From the NCBI RefSeq assembly GCF_036884655.1, contig NC_088339.1, positions 34,657,501 to 34,721,500 on the forward strand: 64,000 nucleotides of DNA. Reading direction: 5' to 3'. The notes beneath the pieces were generated by a model. That model did not search any database, had not been told where the DNA came from, and worked only from the letters and a program-made list of their open reading frames with translations. A program made the position numbers and the translations under genes. The stretch's first letter is position 1. Every line of letters begins with the position of its first letter. Positions 12,680 to 23,763 of the stretch are shown in pieces. This DNA comes from Musa acuminata AAA Group. Taxonomy: Eukaryota > Streptophyta > Magnoliopsida > Zingiberales > Musaceae.

Positions 12680-13219
12680 TCACTCTCGGGGACGCCGTCT
12701 CCCTCCATAGCTGTCAATACTCATCGCTTCGACGACAGAAGGCGACACTGCCCCACTTGCATCCATGCATTCAAAGAATGCGCTCGGGAAGCCGGGCGTC
12801 AACAGCATCGGTGTCTCCGCCGACGACAGGTTCGGTGGTGGCACAGTGTCGAACCCCGCCCAAGACATCGTCGTGGCAGATGACAACGAGGAGCTTATGA
12901 ACCGGGAAGATGAATCACCGGACACGGCGGCGTCATCTTCACGTGAAACGTCCGGCGGTGGAGCGGAGTCGTTGGTTCCGTTGTCGTCCTCGGGGGACTG
13001 GGATCGACCGGTGAGCTTCTGGACGAGCGCCATGAAGTCGCTGGCCTGCGTGTGGATGACCTTGGGCGAATGAGTGTAGATGACGACGGGATGGTTGCGC
13101 TGGCAACGGGCGCCGGTGGCCGCGGAGGACGAGGGAGACTTGTGGATGAGGTGGGAGTCCTTGTGGATCTTGAGAGGGGCGGAGCGGGGGCCGTTGATCT
13201 CTCGTACGGACGGGCTCAT
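12680..13219 (-). CDS. VQ-motif protein (VQ8/VQ20-like)
   Basis: A single-exon frame of 179 aa starting MSPSVREINGPRSAPLKIHK. The defining VQ motif FMALVQKLTG is at residues 62-71, preceded by VVIYTHSPKVIHT, a context typical of one plant VQ subfamily (VQ8/VQ20 type). The remainder is Ser/Pro/Asp-rich and probably disordered. VQ proteins are small plant cofactors, many of which bind WRKY factors in the nucleus, while some act in chloroplasts; the partner here cannot be read from sequence. The ATG at 13219 opens the conserved MSP start. A TATA-like TATTTAAA lies about 50-57 bases upstream on the minus strand. The gene converges with the DUF639 gene. Confidence 0.9.
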   Translation of the reverse strand: MSPSVREINGPRSAPLKIHKDSHLIHKSPSSSAATGARCQRNHPVVIYTHSPKVIHTQASDFMALVQKLTGRSQSPEDDNGTNDSAPPPDVSREDDAAVSGDSSSRFISSSLSSATTMSWAGFDTVPPPNLSSAETPMLLTPGFPSAFFECMDASGAVSPSVVEAMSIDSYGGRRRPRE

Positions 13220-13268
13220 GGTGGCGGAGTCACTAGGAAAGAGATAGAGGAGGTGGATGGATGACGAC

Positions 13269-13276
13269 TTTAAATA
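13269..13276 (-). promoter_or_regulatory. possible TATA box of the VQ gene
   Basis: TATTTAAA on the minus strand, 50-57 bases before the ATG at 13219. The spacing would give a short leader. Position and sequence are the only support. Confidence 0.4.
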
Positions 13277-14197
13277 TGGGAAGTAATCAACGGAGATGAC
13301 AACTCGGAAGAAGAGGACGCGATTTTTATATATATTTATATATATATATAATAAATATGTAAGTATGTATGCATACGCTGCATCGCTTCGATTAAGGAGG
13401 AGGGGGGGGGGGAAGTTTGGAGGTGGATCTGATTCAGAGAGATGGAGAGAAATATGGATGGTTGTTTTGGGTTACATATGGCTTACATGACAATTTTTGA
13501 TCTTAGAATCTCAGATGGATAAAGTTGTTCAGATTTCCAAGGTTATGGGAGGAGGAGGAGAAGAAGAAGGGATTTCGGTCATCGAAATGTTAATTGCCTC
13601 AAATAAATAAGCCGATGTAACTAAATGATCAAGTTGTCAGCTGATGGTTTGATGCGATTGAATCAGTATCATTCTGTAATTTTTTTTTGAACTTTATAGA
13701 CAAAAATAATAATCTTAATTAATGGAATCTAATTAATGAACCCAAAACCACTTGCCGTCGTCCCCTCCTTTGTCAAGCGGCATATCGGTGGATGGCTCCG
13801 TCGAGGCGGTGTGCTATGAGATGCTACCTGATCCCACTAACACCGCCGCCGCCGCACCCGTCTCTATCGAAGAACATGGAGCGCCCGCCGGCGACGTCTG
13901 CCGAGGAATCACGCCCATCTGTGGCTGACATCGTCTTCGAGGATAAGTATTTGGTTGCTGGCTTGGCGCCATCCTCTCCTCGCTTTCCCCACCTCTTGGC
14001 CATTACTGGCAATCAGCGGTGTTGCGTGGAGTCTGTTCACCATCGGGGAGATCGAGAACCCGACATCTGGTGGATTTCGCTGGGGAAATTTTATTTTTTG
14101 GGGCTCTTGGTTGCGGTAAATCAAATCACTCTTGTTGGATCATCTATGCTGCGTGGAGTCTGTTCACCTGTGGTTACTCTTGTTAGTAACTACAGGT
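13277..14197. other. region without a recognised gene
   Basis: It holds an AT-rich TATATTTATATA stretch near 13328-13350 and a GC-rich block at 13790-14120. That block shares the word CATCGTCTTCGA and nearby CTCCTCGCTTTCC with the block at 14800-14910, so the two may be related copies flanking the 174-bp array. Open frames in it have no family features that I recognise. Confidence 0.4.
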
Positions 14198-14663
14198 GAG
14201 AATAAGAAACTCAAATTTGGACGTTTTCGTAAGAAAAAAATTATTTTTGGGCTTCTTTGCTCGCTTTCCAGAGGGCGGTAAGTTTACGGGAGAGTCTGGT
14301 CACCGTCATTGCACAATTAGACACACACGTGGTAGAAGGGTATCGCGTGCGTCGAGTATGGTAACCGCGATGAGAATAAGACACTCAAATTTGGACGTTT
14401 TCGAAAGGAAAAAATTATTTTTGGGCTTCTTTGCTCGCTTTCCGGTGGGCGGTAAGTTTACGGGAGAGTCTGCTCACCGGCATTGCACGATTAGTCACGC
14501 ACGGAGGTAAAAGGTACCGCGTGCGTCGAGTACGGTAACCGTAGTGAGAATAAGAAACTCAAATTTGGACGTTTTGGTAAGGAAAAATTATTTTTTTGGG
14601 CCTCTTTGTTCGCTTTACGGAGGGCGGTACGTTGACAGACGAGTCTGCTCACCGCCCTTTGGT
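14198..14663. repeat. 174-bp tandem repeat, about 2.7 copies
   Basis: Units start with GAGAATAAGAAACTCAAATT-type sequence at 14198, 14372 and 14546, giving an exact 174-bp period. Each contains TTTGGACGTTTT, a short A-run, GGGC(T/C)TCTTTG and GGGCGGTA. The third copy is cut short after CTCACCG. Divergence between units is visible, so this array is older than the one at 7366. Confidence 0.9.
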
Positions 14664-15495
14664 CGTCTGAGCGCATCAAACACCCTCCTCGGCCTCCATT
14701 GCTAGCCGCCGTCTGTCCCCTGTCCATCAACGGCGGCGTATAGGCGGAGGATCCCTGGTGACGATGTCGGCCGCCGGGAGGTCCGGGGCTCTCCTCCTCT
14801 GCCGCCGGCATCGTCTTCGACCACCATATCCGGTTATCGTCTTGTCTCGGACAAGCCTGCCGGAGTGTACTGCGACGCCATATGTCCCTCCTCGCTTTCC
14901 TCCTCTTTGCATGGGTTCCAATCCGTCAGGTACCATCGCAAGTTTTAGGCATTATATTTTGGCTCAATACAAATAAATTAGTGGTGAAACTACAATGATT
15001 TAATGCTGATTTCAGCCGATTATATCCACTCGAATGATTGTTGTTTAGAACATTATCGAGTTTTTTTTATCTCAAACTAAAAGCGAAAAAGGAGAGATTT
15101 TTTTTGCTCGAAAAGAAGACAGATCAGCTAATTCTTAATAGGTCTTTTGATGTGGAATCCACCACAAAAGGATAGATCTCAGGAAGTCCAAGTAATAGTA
15201 TCATTTGATACAAAGGAGTTATGGTTCAGATATAAGATGGCAACACAGAGAAGTAGGTGAATTCCATGATAGAAACTACGTTGCATGTTTTGGTCTTAGA
15301 GAAACCTGGGAGAAGGAAAAGGAATTAGTATCACAGACATATTATGCCCGGCTTCCAATCTAATCTAATCTAATCGTCTGATGACAGCTTCAGTTCAAGT
15401 GTTCTTGGTCGACAGAGGAATGCTTGGTAGCGGATATAATATTGTTTATGCTCTTCTGGTTATCAGGTGATAAGTTATACAGCATAATATAATAT

Positions 15496-15560
15496 CATTT
15501 AGGCTGGCAATTGAACTTTTTAATTTGGTAAGCCAGCCAGCCAGCCAGCCAGCCTAAATG
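15496..15560. repeat. inverted repeat with a (CCAG)n tract in its right arm
   Basis: CATTTAGGCTGGC at 15496-15508 is the exact reverse complement of GCCAGCCTAAATG at 15548-15560. The similarity extends outward with a small bulge (AATAT on both sides). The GCCA tetramer is expanded next to the right arm. Confidence 0.7.
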
Positions 15561-17008
15561 GAATATTCTACCGCAATACATGGATTTAATCAGACCAAAT
15601 TTATCAAGTGGATGTTCTAGCGAATCATAAATTGTTCATGTTCTTTTGCTGAAATTAATAAATGTAATAATATTGTTTTGCAAGATTTTTTCGAAAACAT
15701 TCTGAAATGTAAAATCTAATCTAAAAAGCTGAGTCAATATAAAATCTCTTTAATGTCTTACTGTTGCAAATATCTCATTTTAAAACATGGATAATATATT
15801 AGTAAAGCGCATTGGATAACACCAGCCCTTAGACATATTTGTTATCCTTTTTAAAGGCGAAAACACCAAATCTCTTCTTTTTGGCTCAGCCATCTGTCTC
15901 TTCTGTTCTTGATCATTACGGGCCTTTTGAACTTCTCTTCTCTATCCTCATCCAAGGACAGAATGATACTTGCTTCGGAAGATTGGTGTCAGGTGAATAA
16001 CTAATCATAAAATATGCATGATACTCTATAATTTACACTGATTTTGATACAGAAAGGCTTCGATGATGATAGCTTGATGTAAATTTGGTTTAATCAACAC
16101 ATAACACATGACAACTCAAGACATACCTCTCTCTCTCTCTCTCTCATGTTGTTCTTTCCGTGAATATATAGGCAGGTACTTGCTTCTTGCTGATAGGAAA
16201 CTGTCCTTCCAGTTCAGTTTCCACCAGGTGAACAAATGAGTCATAGTTGGCAGCCATTTGAATCAGGAACAATCAGATATCTCATCAAGTTTTCAGGAAA
16301 GGTAATTTGGTGTTCTTTAGCACTGGATATTTGGTAATTTGCTAGCATCTGATGTCCCAAGCTGACAGGGGATGCAAACATCAAATCTGAACTTCATCCG
16401 GCCAGCCAGCTCTGCATTATGATACTGGTGGTTTTCCGATCATAATCAAATCGGCGAGGGCATTGTGGCCGGACCTGCACCGATCGAGACAGGTTCAGGA
16501 TAAGCTCTGGCTGTGGAAGATGGAAGTTTGTAATCTGTCATTCATACTCTGCAGAAGCATCAGGAAAGTGAAAGTTCAGAAAGCCTACTAATCACGAAGT
16601 GGAGTCGGACCAAAAGGGACATTACTTGCAGATGCCATTTGATCACTGCATGACCAGCATGTCCGTCTGGATTCAGACACCATTGCCTTTGTGTAGGGAA
16701 TTCCGCAAGACATTTGGAGATACGCTACAGAATTCATGAAGCCTCATCTGTTCATTTAATCTTCATTTGATGCTTGGCAGTTTAGGATGAGAAAGGGGCT
16801 AAATGTTTCTGCCAGAGAAGCATGTACTACAATACGATACAGTGTACCTCTCTCCATGTCAGAAAATACCATGCATCTTTTTGTTGAATCAAAGACATTA
16901 GTTGAAAGTAACTACTCTCTCAGTATCTCACTGCATATGTATGTTGATCATTGTTTTTCCTGCCGAATCTATTTTCTGCAAATCAGTTCAAGCAGTTTCA
17001 GACATGAT

Positions 17009-17010
<2 letters not shown>

Positions 17011-17057
<47 letters not shown>
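17011..17057. repeat. (CT)n microsatellite
   Basis: About 47 bases of uninterrupted CT dinucleotide. Confidence 0.95.
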
Positions 17058-17060
<3 letters not shown>

Positions 17061-17934
17061 TAAATCAGTCTCGCGGCTGAAGGATAAATGTACAATCTTC
17101 TCAAAGCCACCACAGAGATGGGCCTGATAGTAAGTGGGGCAATCTTTATGAGGCAGGAGAAGCTCACAGGCATGGATACGTTTATCACAGGCATGGACCA
17201 TGAGCTGTAAGTTATATTACATGCACTTTTCCATGAACCTGGTGAACTAAAACTGAACATATATTTGCAGACAAGGTGAACTAAAACTGTGAAATACTGA
17301 ATTATATTCCTATTTTCCCCAAGTATATATGTAAAATTGTGTAACAGGACATAGGTTTGCCCAAAAAAGGTGAAAAAGAGAACGTTTGACCTGGGCAATT
17401 TTGATGAAAGGATGGTCCCTCCCTCGCTGTCATTTTCAATAGCCAACATCACATTTCTGATCTCATTGTTTTGGATTATTGCACTCCTGCTATGAGTCCA
17501 GTTGGTGCAGCTGCACTGAGATGCAATAATAATCTGAGTTAGAATCCCAATAGTAACTTTAGTGGTTGCGTACTTAATAATAATATTGACATGTGAATAC
17601 TGTTGAAAGTTGAACGCTTTGGTTCAGAGCGTGCATGTAACGCCAGAGATGAAAGAAACCATCTATCTTACCTCACCTTGGTCCCCTCCCCTCTTCCCCT
17701 ATTCCAAATTGGATCGTACGGAATGTGGAGAACCCCACCAAAAATCTATGATGGTAAAAGTTGTTGGATTTGTCTCAGGCGTCGTGCCCCTCATGTGCCG
17801 CCACAGCCAGAGTCAGTCTTTTGAGGAGGAGCCTCCGCAGGTAATGATATCCAAATGGATGGCGACTTGACAACAGTGTCAGATGATTTCCTCTTCAATC
17901 CCACCCATTCCAACAAGGCCAACAATTTTTATGA

Positions 17935-17976
<42 letters not shown>
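17935..17976. repeat. (AAT)n microsatellite
   Basis: About 42 bases of uninterrupted AAT trinucleotide. Confidence 0.95.
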
Positions 17977-18386
17977 CACAGTTCCCTTTCAAGTTTCAGC
18001 CCCTCAACTTTCACACTTTTGAGGCAAAAGTATTTACCCTTGGATGATATTAATCTCGATGGGCTTTGTTTAATTTTGTCCTCCTCAAGTCGATGATCTT
18101 TGTATCTGGAGCTGTGTAATTTTGGGTGATCAAAACTTACATAAAGACTCTTTTCTTTTTTTTTCAATCAAAGCACAAGTGAGAGATTAATAACTAAGTT
18201 TACATAAGTTTGTACACATGGCAAGAAGTTATACGACGGGTAAACTATGTGAACCAGAAGAGACACATACGTATATATACATATCGTCGACAGCCATAAA
18301 TGTCATATACTTGGCAGAAGCAAAAACAAAAAAAACAAAAAACAAAAACAAAGGCTGTTTAAGACCACCCGTACCCCATAAAGCAG

Positions 18387-18416
18387 TGCACTGCACTGCA
18401 CTGCACTGCACTGCAC
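18387..18416. repeat. (TGCAC)n microsatellite
   Basis: Six perfect TGCAC pentamers. Confidence 0.9.
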
Positions 18417-18711
18417 ATCATATACTGTATTACTGCGCTTCTCTGCTCAAGAGATTGAGGCCTCTGGGAAAGACAACAAGCATCGTTCCTTGAAAGTCAA
18501 GAGGCTTTTGGGAGAGCAGCAGCTCAACAGGGTGAGGTGAGACCTGGTGGGCTTGGGAAAGGGAAAGATGAGGCACAAAATAGGGAGGGTAGGGAGGGGC
18601 ACGTACACTTTGTTCATGCAGATCGGGACATTCCTCCTCCTTCCCATGCACCTGAGAGCAAAGTTTGGCAGTGGCTCGCAAATCCCGGTTAATGCTAATG
18701 CAGGTGGTAAT

Positions 18712-18927
18712 TGATAGAAGATAAGATTTCCCCAACTTGATAGAGGATAAGATTTCCCCAATTAGACGAGGAAATCTCTCTATTCTGTTTATTCTGTTGA
18801 GGGAAATTCTTCCTCCTAATCTGTATAAATAGGAGAGGGAACATGTTAATAGATTCAAGCTAAAGCTATTTCATTTCTACAATAAAGCTTCTTCAATTAT
18901 TGTTCTTATCTTCTATTATTTCTATCA
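18712..18927 (+). repeat. 5' LTR of the TRIM element
   Basis: The terminal repeat opens with a 27-bp sub-duplication (TTGATAGA.GATAAGATTTC twice). It carries a TATA box, TATAAATA, at 18824-18831 and an AATAAA signal at 18881-18886, giving a recognisable U3-R-U5 order. Confidence 0.88.
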
Positions 18928-19060
18928 TGGTATCAGGTGTTGCCACAGATCATCATTGGTGTTACCACTCTGTGCCAACGTCCGTTCCCTTCCGCTACGG
19001 CATCTCTAGTGCTGCTCATCAGCACTGCCCCACCTTTTTTTCTCGTTGTAGCTATTTTTC

Positions 19061-19168
19061 TTCCTCTTCTGCTACAGCTTCCTCTTCTGCTACAGCTTCC
19101 TCTTCTGCTACAGCTTCCTCTTCTGCTACAGCTTCCTCCTCTGTTGCAGTTTCCTCCTTTGCTGTAGT
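19061..19168 (+). repeat. 18-bp tandem repeat inside the TRIM element
   Basis: Four perfect copies of TTCCTCTTCTGCTACAGC and two degenerate ones follow in register. In the element's open frame they encode SSSATA units. Confidence 0.92.
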
Positions 19169-19231
19169 AGCATCACTACAACATTGCTGTAGATTTCTTC
19201 TCTACCGTCGTAGCCGTCGTAATCGCAACCA

Positions 19232-19324
19232 CGACCAACGTCGTTGAGAAAAGCGAAGCTTCGCTCTTGCCTTCGGCCAGCGACCAACGTCGCTGAGAAA
19301 AGTGAAGCTTCACCCTTCGGCCAG
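19232..19324 (+). repeat. roughly 48-bp direct duplication inside the TRIM element
   Basis: Two adjacent copies run from GACCAACGTCG to TTCGGCCAGC, at 19232-19280 and 19281-19324. The second is slightly shorter. Confidence 0.8.
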
Positions 19325-19590
19325 CGATCAATGCCGTTGCATTCCTAAGAGGCTCCGTGGTCAATCCTCATCTTCCTCACCGCGGTAGTCTTCGCTGATC
19401 TGTCAACATTCGGCAGACTTAAGGAGAATGAAGGGAACGCCTGTGCCATCACAGCAACAGCAATCGAAGCAGCAGCAACGATCTACACTTATATTACTCA
19501 TGAAGCCTCTCGCTTGTAAACCATTCTTTGTATCGATCTGCATCGATACAAGATTAGTATCCTTGTTATGAGCACCATCTTGCGGGGGCA

Positions 19591-19806
19591 TGATAGAAGA
19601 TAAGATTTCCCCAACTTGATAGAGGATAAGATTTCCCCAATTAGATGAGGAAATCTCTCTATTCTGTTTATTCTGTTGAGGGAAATTCTTCCTCCTAATA
19701 TGTATAAATAGGAGAGGGAACATGTTAATACATTCAAGCTAAAGCTATTTCATTTCTATAATAAAGCTTCTTCAATTATTGTTCTTATCTTCTATTATTT
19801 CTATCA
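19591..19806 (+). repeat. 3' LTR of the TRIM element
   Basis: The same 216-bp sequence as 18712-18927, with about four substitutions (CG/TG, CT/AT, AGATT/ACATT, ACA/ATA). It is followed by GTAAC. Confidence 0.88.
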
Positions 19807-21460
19807 GTAACGTTTCGGGAGGCTCCTATCTGCACGGTGCACACCCTTCGCTGCTGTTGATATGAAAGTGATATCAAACTCAAAAGGAAAAAAAAGACGA
19901 CAGCACCAGCTTTTTACTGCAATGGCTATTTGTTTACGTCCCACGCGGTTTGACCCTAATGCACAACGGACAAGCTGTTGTTCCCTGTTATTTTTTTTCC
20001 CTTATCAGAAGCTTGCCTTTTCACCTCATGGGTGGGGCAATTTATTTAAAAGACTTGTTCTCGAGGGAAATCTAACACACACAAGATACGTATATCAGTA
20101 TGTATCATTCTACTTTTGATGTAATACTCGGCATGAGTATGAGGAGGTTGTAACAGTGTCAACTAATCCTTCGCACCAGAAGAACACAGATATATGTGTG
20201 TGTTACTTGGCAGATGTATTTACTGCATTTCCAATTTTCCCATGCGGTTTCTATGACTATCTAAATCAGCTTGTGTGCTCAAAAGTGGTCATATGCCAAC
20301 ACATCAACTAGTACGTTCAAAGAAGCAAGGAACCCAAGGTTTGAATAATGCTTATTATGTGTGTGGTGACAATAGGTCATAAGATAAAAGATGTGATGAT
20401 CAATGTTTCAATATAACAGTAGAAATGACTCTCACCTTTGGCGCTGTGTGTGGTAATACTGAGCTACCTTGGTCATGTCCTTTTAATCATCTGATCGATC
20501 ATTATGGTATCATTTTCCACGATTATCCCCCTTGATAGTGATGATGAAATCAAAAGGACAGCTCTAATAAGGACCCACCGAATCCTAATAATTTCTCTTC
20601 GGTTTTTTTGTTTTCCATGCAGTGCTCAAAACATCTCTTCTTCTAGTTTCCTAGTTCTGAAAGTTTTGTCCATCCTTACCAATAACATATTCTATAAAAC
20701 TTCAAGATTGGTCTACCATGATTTTACAAGAATAATTATAAAAAGACAGATAGAAGGAGAGAGAGAGAGTTTAGATTTGTTGTTTTCTTATTGTCCTGCT
20801 CTGCTTGTTGTGAACCTTCAGACACACTGTTATAACTAAAGATTTAAAAGGGAGATGAGGTAGAAGGAAGAGGGATGAAGTGGTAGGACGACAGCAGCTT
20901 GGCAAAGCGCCGAGATGCCCGATGGAGGTACAGAGACAGGTGCTGGGCAAACATCCGGCAACGAGAGACACAAAGAGGACGGAGAAGGAAAGATTTCGAA
21001 GTCACGTGAGACGGGCAAGGAAAAGCTTCCCCTTCTCTCCCGTCCCTTCCCGTCTCTCCCTATCACACACCCCCCACACCCACACCCCCCCCCCCCCCGT
21101 CCACGGTCCAGTCTCGACTGTCAGTCATGAGGCAGTAGCTATTCTTAGAAATCTATCTATCACATCTCATTTACTCAGCCCTACTCCCCCCTTCCCTCCG
21201 GTGGATAAAAGGGAGAAAAATTGGTGGGTGGACGCACCAGCAAGGAAAGAACCATGTCAATTTCAGAGCTGGGACCACATTAATGTATTGAGGAATTTGA
21301 TGAGAGGTGATCAGAACTATGGCTATGCAGACTGCTACAACTTGTCATCCCCATAACCCAATCACCGTGTAAGAGTAGAAAACAGCACTCCCATCATATC
21401 AGATACAAGATATGGATCTCCGCATCAGAGGAGAAAGAAAAAATAAAAAAAATGTAGTAA

Positions 21461-21497
<37 letters not shown>

Positions 21498-22203
21498 TAC
21501 AGAGACAGAGAGATCGAGGAAGAAAAGAAGTCCTGGAGCTCAGGTTCGTATTGATGGCTTTCTGGTAGATAACGAGGCTAATCTGAATCGAACCCGATCC
21601 AACCAAATCGACAGTACCACCCGGATTGGTCAAATGTAGTTGAGAGCGCAACGGCACCCCGAAGCTGAAGGTACAACTCCGTGATGGCCCTATGATGCAG
21701 AGGCTCCATCTTTAGACCAGAGACCTACCACACCCCTTCTTAACTAAATATCCAAGCATCACTTTGTAAGAGGTGCCCTTGTCCTTATTGTCTTCCAGGG
21801 GATGATCCCCTTGCTGTGAAGGGCACCATGCTGACGTGGTACACCCACCACCGCCTCCCTTCTCCTCAGGGATTCAGTGGAGGGGGTAGAGAGATGACAG
21901 ATGGGTGAGTGAGTGTGTGGGGCTTACATGGAACCTTGCCTCGAAATTATTCAAGCAGCACGAGGGCTGGGTTAGAAAGCAATGAAGCAATGTGAACGGG
22001 GAGCAACGTAGGGTTTGTAGGGGGAGGAAGAGCCAAGGCAACGTCCCTCTCAACACTGCTCCAAAGCCCCCAACAAATAAAGGCTACTGTTGCTGATCCC
22101 CCAAAGCCGAAGACACTCGTCTTCTATCAGTCACATTAACCAAGGTGCTCTTGCCCCCTTGCATCGCATAAGAAAAAAGAAACGAGAGACAAGAGGGGAC
22201 GAT

Positions 22204-22234
<31 letters not shown>

Positions 22235-22557
22235 GAGCGAGAGTGTGTGGAGAGAGAGAAAGAGACGGCTGGTCAAATGACAAACTGATAGAGAACTTTC
22301 AAGCACTTTCTCTCTCCACCCCGCTTTAAAAACACAGCCTTGTCTACAGTGCAGTAGCAAACTGCAGTTTTTGGTCTCAAAGCACCACACCCTCTCGTCC
22401 ATCTCCTTGGCTTTCATTTTTTGTTTCCCTTCAGCTGGACGCTTCTCGTTCCGCTTTCTTCTCCTTAGCTGCAATACCATGTAAAGTTCTATACCATCCT
22501 TTAAACTTCTGTTACCTATTCTCGTTTGATGATGAAGAACCATGATGAGTTGGGTGC
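19807..22557. other. upstream region of the JAG-like gene, no other gene recognised
   Basis: It holds a C-rich run near 21074-21098 and GA tracts at 21460-21497 and 22203-22265. The last kilobase is the likely promoter and leader of the zinc-finger gene. The GA/CT tracts create several spurious open frames. Confidence 0.55.
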
Positions 22558-23763
22558 AGGAGACTAGAAGGGAACCCGCTAGACCTCAATAGCTTGCCAG
22601 AGGAACATGGTAAGCAACCGCTAGAGGAAAGCTCGATGACTACTGCAGCTTCCGCTGACATTACGCGTAAGTAGGAATCGACAAGGAAGAAAGTTTAAGC
22701 AGTGATGTGATCTAGATTGGAACATTTGTCTAATGAGGACTGAGAAATTGAATACAACAGAGGGGGTGAAAGAACAAAAACAGAGAGAAAGAAAAGTTAT
22801 TGCCATTATTACTCGCCACCTAACCTGATCCAAAGATTGCAGGGTTCAAGAAAAAGAAGAGTGCAGTCAAGGATGATTCGGCAAAGGTGTATGAGTGTCG
22901 TTTTTGCTCCCTCAAGTTCTGCAAATCTCAAGCGCTGGGCGGGCACATGAACCGGCATCGCCAAGGCAAGACGATGACCGCATAGTAGTGTTGTTGCACC
23001 ATAGAAAGCGTTGATGAGTATCTTCTTTTTACCACTTCTTCCCCCATTCCCGACACTAGTAGCGCCTACTGACTCATGTTCCCATTTTCAACTCTTTCGT
23101 TAGAGAGGGAGACGGAGACGCTCAATCGTGCTCGTCAGCTGGTGTTCAGCAACGACGGTGCCATCGGGTATGTGCTGTCTCCTCTCATTCTATCCTTCCT
23201 CTCTTAGCATGAGTAAGCTAGGGTTTTCATTCTATCTACGTGCAACACCTCTTTTCCTCCTTCAGTAGTAGTAGTAGTACATTGGTAGGCTGCAACGTAA
23301 TATCATCTTATATGGCACGGTTTAGGGCTAAAGATGTCTCCTTTCCTTGATTCAAAAACATTGGCATACCACTGATCTTGTTCGTCCCTTGAATAATAAA
23401 AGCTTGAGTACTGGAGGCTCACAAATCCCTCCTGGGGGCTTCCAACATAGAGGCGGCAGCATCGGAGAAGCATGTCTGCAATTACAACCCGTCTACCCAG
23501 GTCTCCCAAACCCGCCACCGGTGTCACAGTACCTGCACCCTTCCTCCTCCTCACGCTCGCTTCCGCATCCACCGGCCTACCAACCTCCTCATCCGCATTA
23601 CTACATCGGTCATGTCATCTCAGGGAGTTCCCAACGCCAGCCGCCTCACCACGGCTATAGTCGTGATCCCAGCTTTACTTGCTATGGAGCTCCAGTTTCT
23701 CATAGCTTCCCCCCCGTGGAAGAAGGGCGAGCACCAACAGTCAGAGGCAACCAACTCAGATGA
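22558..23763 (+). CDS. JAG: JAGGED-like C2H2 zinc-finger factor, start codon apparently lost
   Basis: Exons in the best model: 22558-22666, 22843-22965, 23104-23167 and 23409-23763 (216 codons plus stop). The N-terminus reads RLEGNPLDLNSLPEEHGKQ, matching the MRxExNxLDLNxLPE start of JAG proteins with its EAR-like DLN motif. Exon 2 encodes one finger, CRFCSLKFCKSQALGGHMNRH (C-x2-C-x12-H-x3-H with QALGGH). Exon 3 gives ERETETLNRARQLVFSND. Exon 4 is Pro/Ser/His-rich and ends FTCYGAPVSHSFPP and beyond. JAG promotes lateral-organ growth as a nuclear repressor. Oddities: the codon where ATG is expected is AGG (22558-22560), with an in-frame stop just upstream; intron 2 starts with GC; and the exon 4 acceptor (TTGAG) is weak. 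The next in-frame ATG is 22636, which would drop the EAR-like motif. This is either a recent pseudogene or a gene with a start I cannot see. Confidence 0.75.
22966..23103 (+). other. GC-AG intron in the JAG-like gene
   Basis: After CGCCAAG the intron opens with GCAAGA and closes with TTCGTTAG. Reading on without splicing gives a stop within six codons, whereas splicing restores HRQ-ERETETLN, the family sequence. Confidence 0.75.

Larger units (their letters stand above)
14977..18711. other. gene-poor stretch
   Basis: No gene recognised on either strand. It contains a (CCAG)n hairpin at 15496-15560, CT tracts at 16127-16145 and 17011-17057, an (AAT)n tract at 17935-17976 and a TGCAC pentamer tract at 18387-18416. 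Short open frames at about 17603-17870 have no recognisable domain. Confidence 0.6.
18712..19806 (+). mobile_element. TRIM-type non-autonomous copia LTR retrotransposon
   Basis: The element is 1,095 bp. Two 216-bp direct repeats (18712-18927 and 19591-19806) begin TGATAG and end CTATCA, and differ at about four positions by eye. Right after the 5' LTR comes TGGTATCAGGTG, matching the initiator-Met tRNA primer-binding site used by plant copia elements. Just before the 3' LTR is the purine-rich GCGGGGGCA. The flanks are GTAAT on the left and GTAAC on the right, a five-base target duplication with one mismatch. There is no protease, integrase or RT. Near the 3' end a frame reads APSCGG running into the LTR, which resembles the C-terminus of copia Pol and suggests origin from a full-length element. 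A 106-codon frame opens at the ATG within the primer site and is dominated by an 18-bp repeat. Movement would need enzymes supplied in trans. Confidence 0.88.

Noticed and set aside
17603..17870. two overlapping frames of 73 and 86 codons
   Set aside because: No recognisable motif, and both are equally open, so coding cannot be supported.
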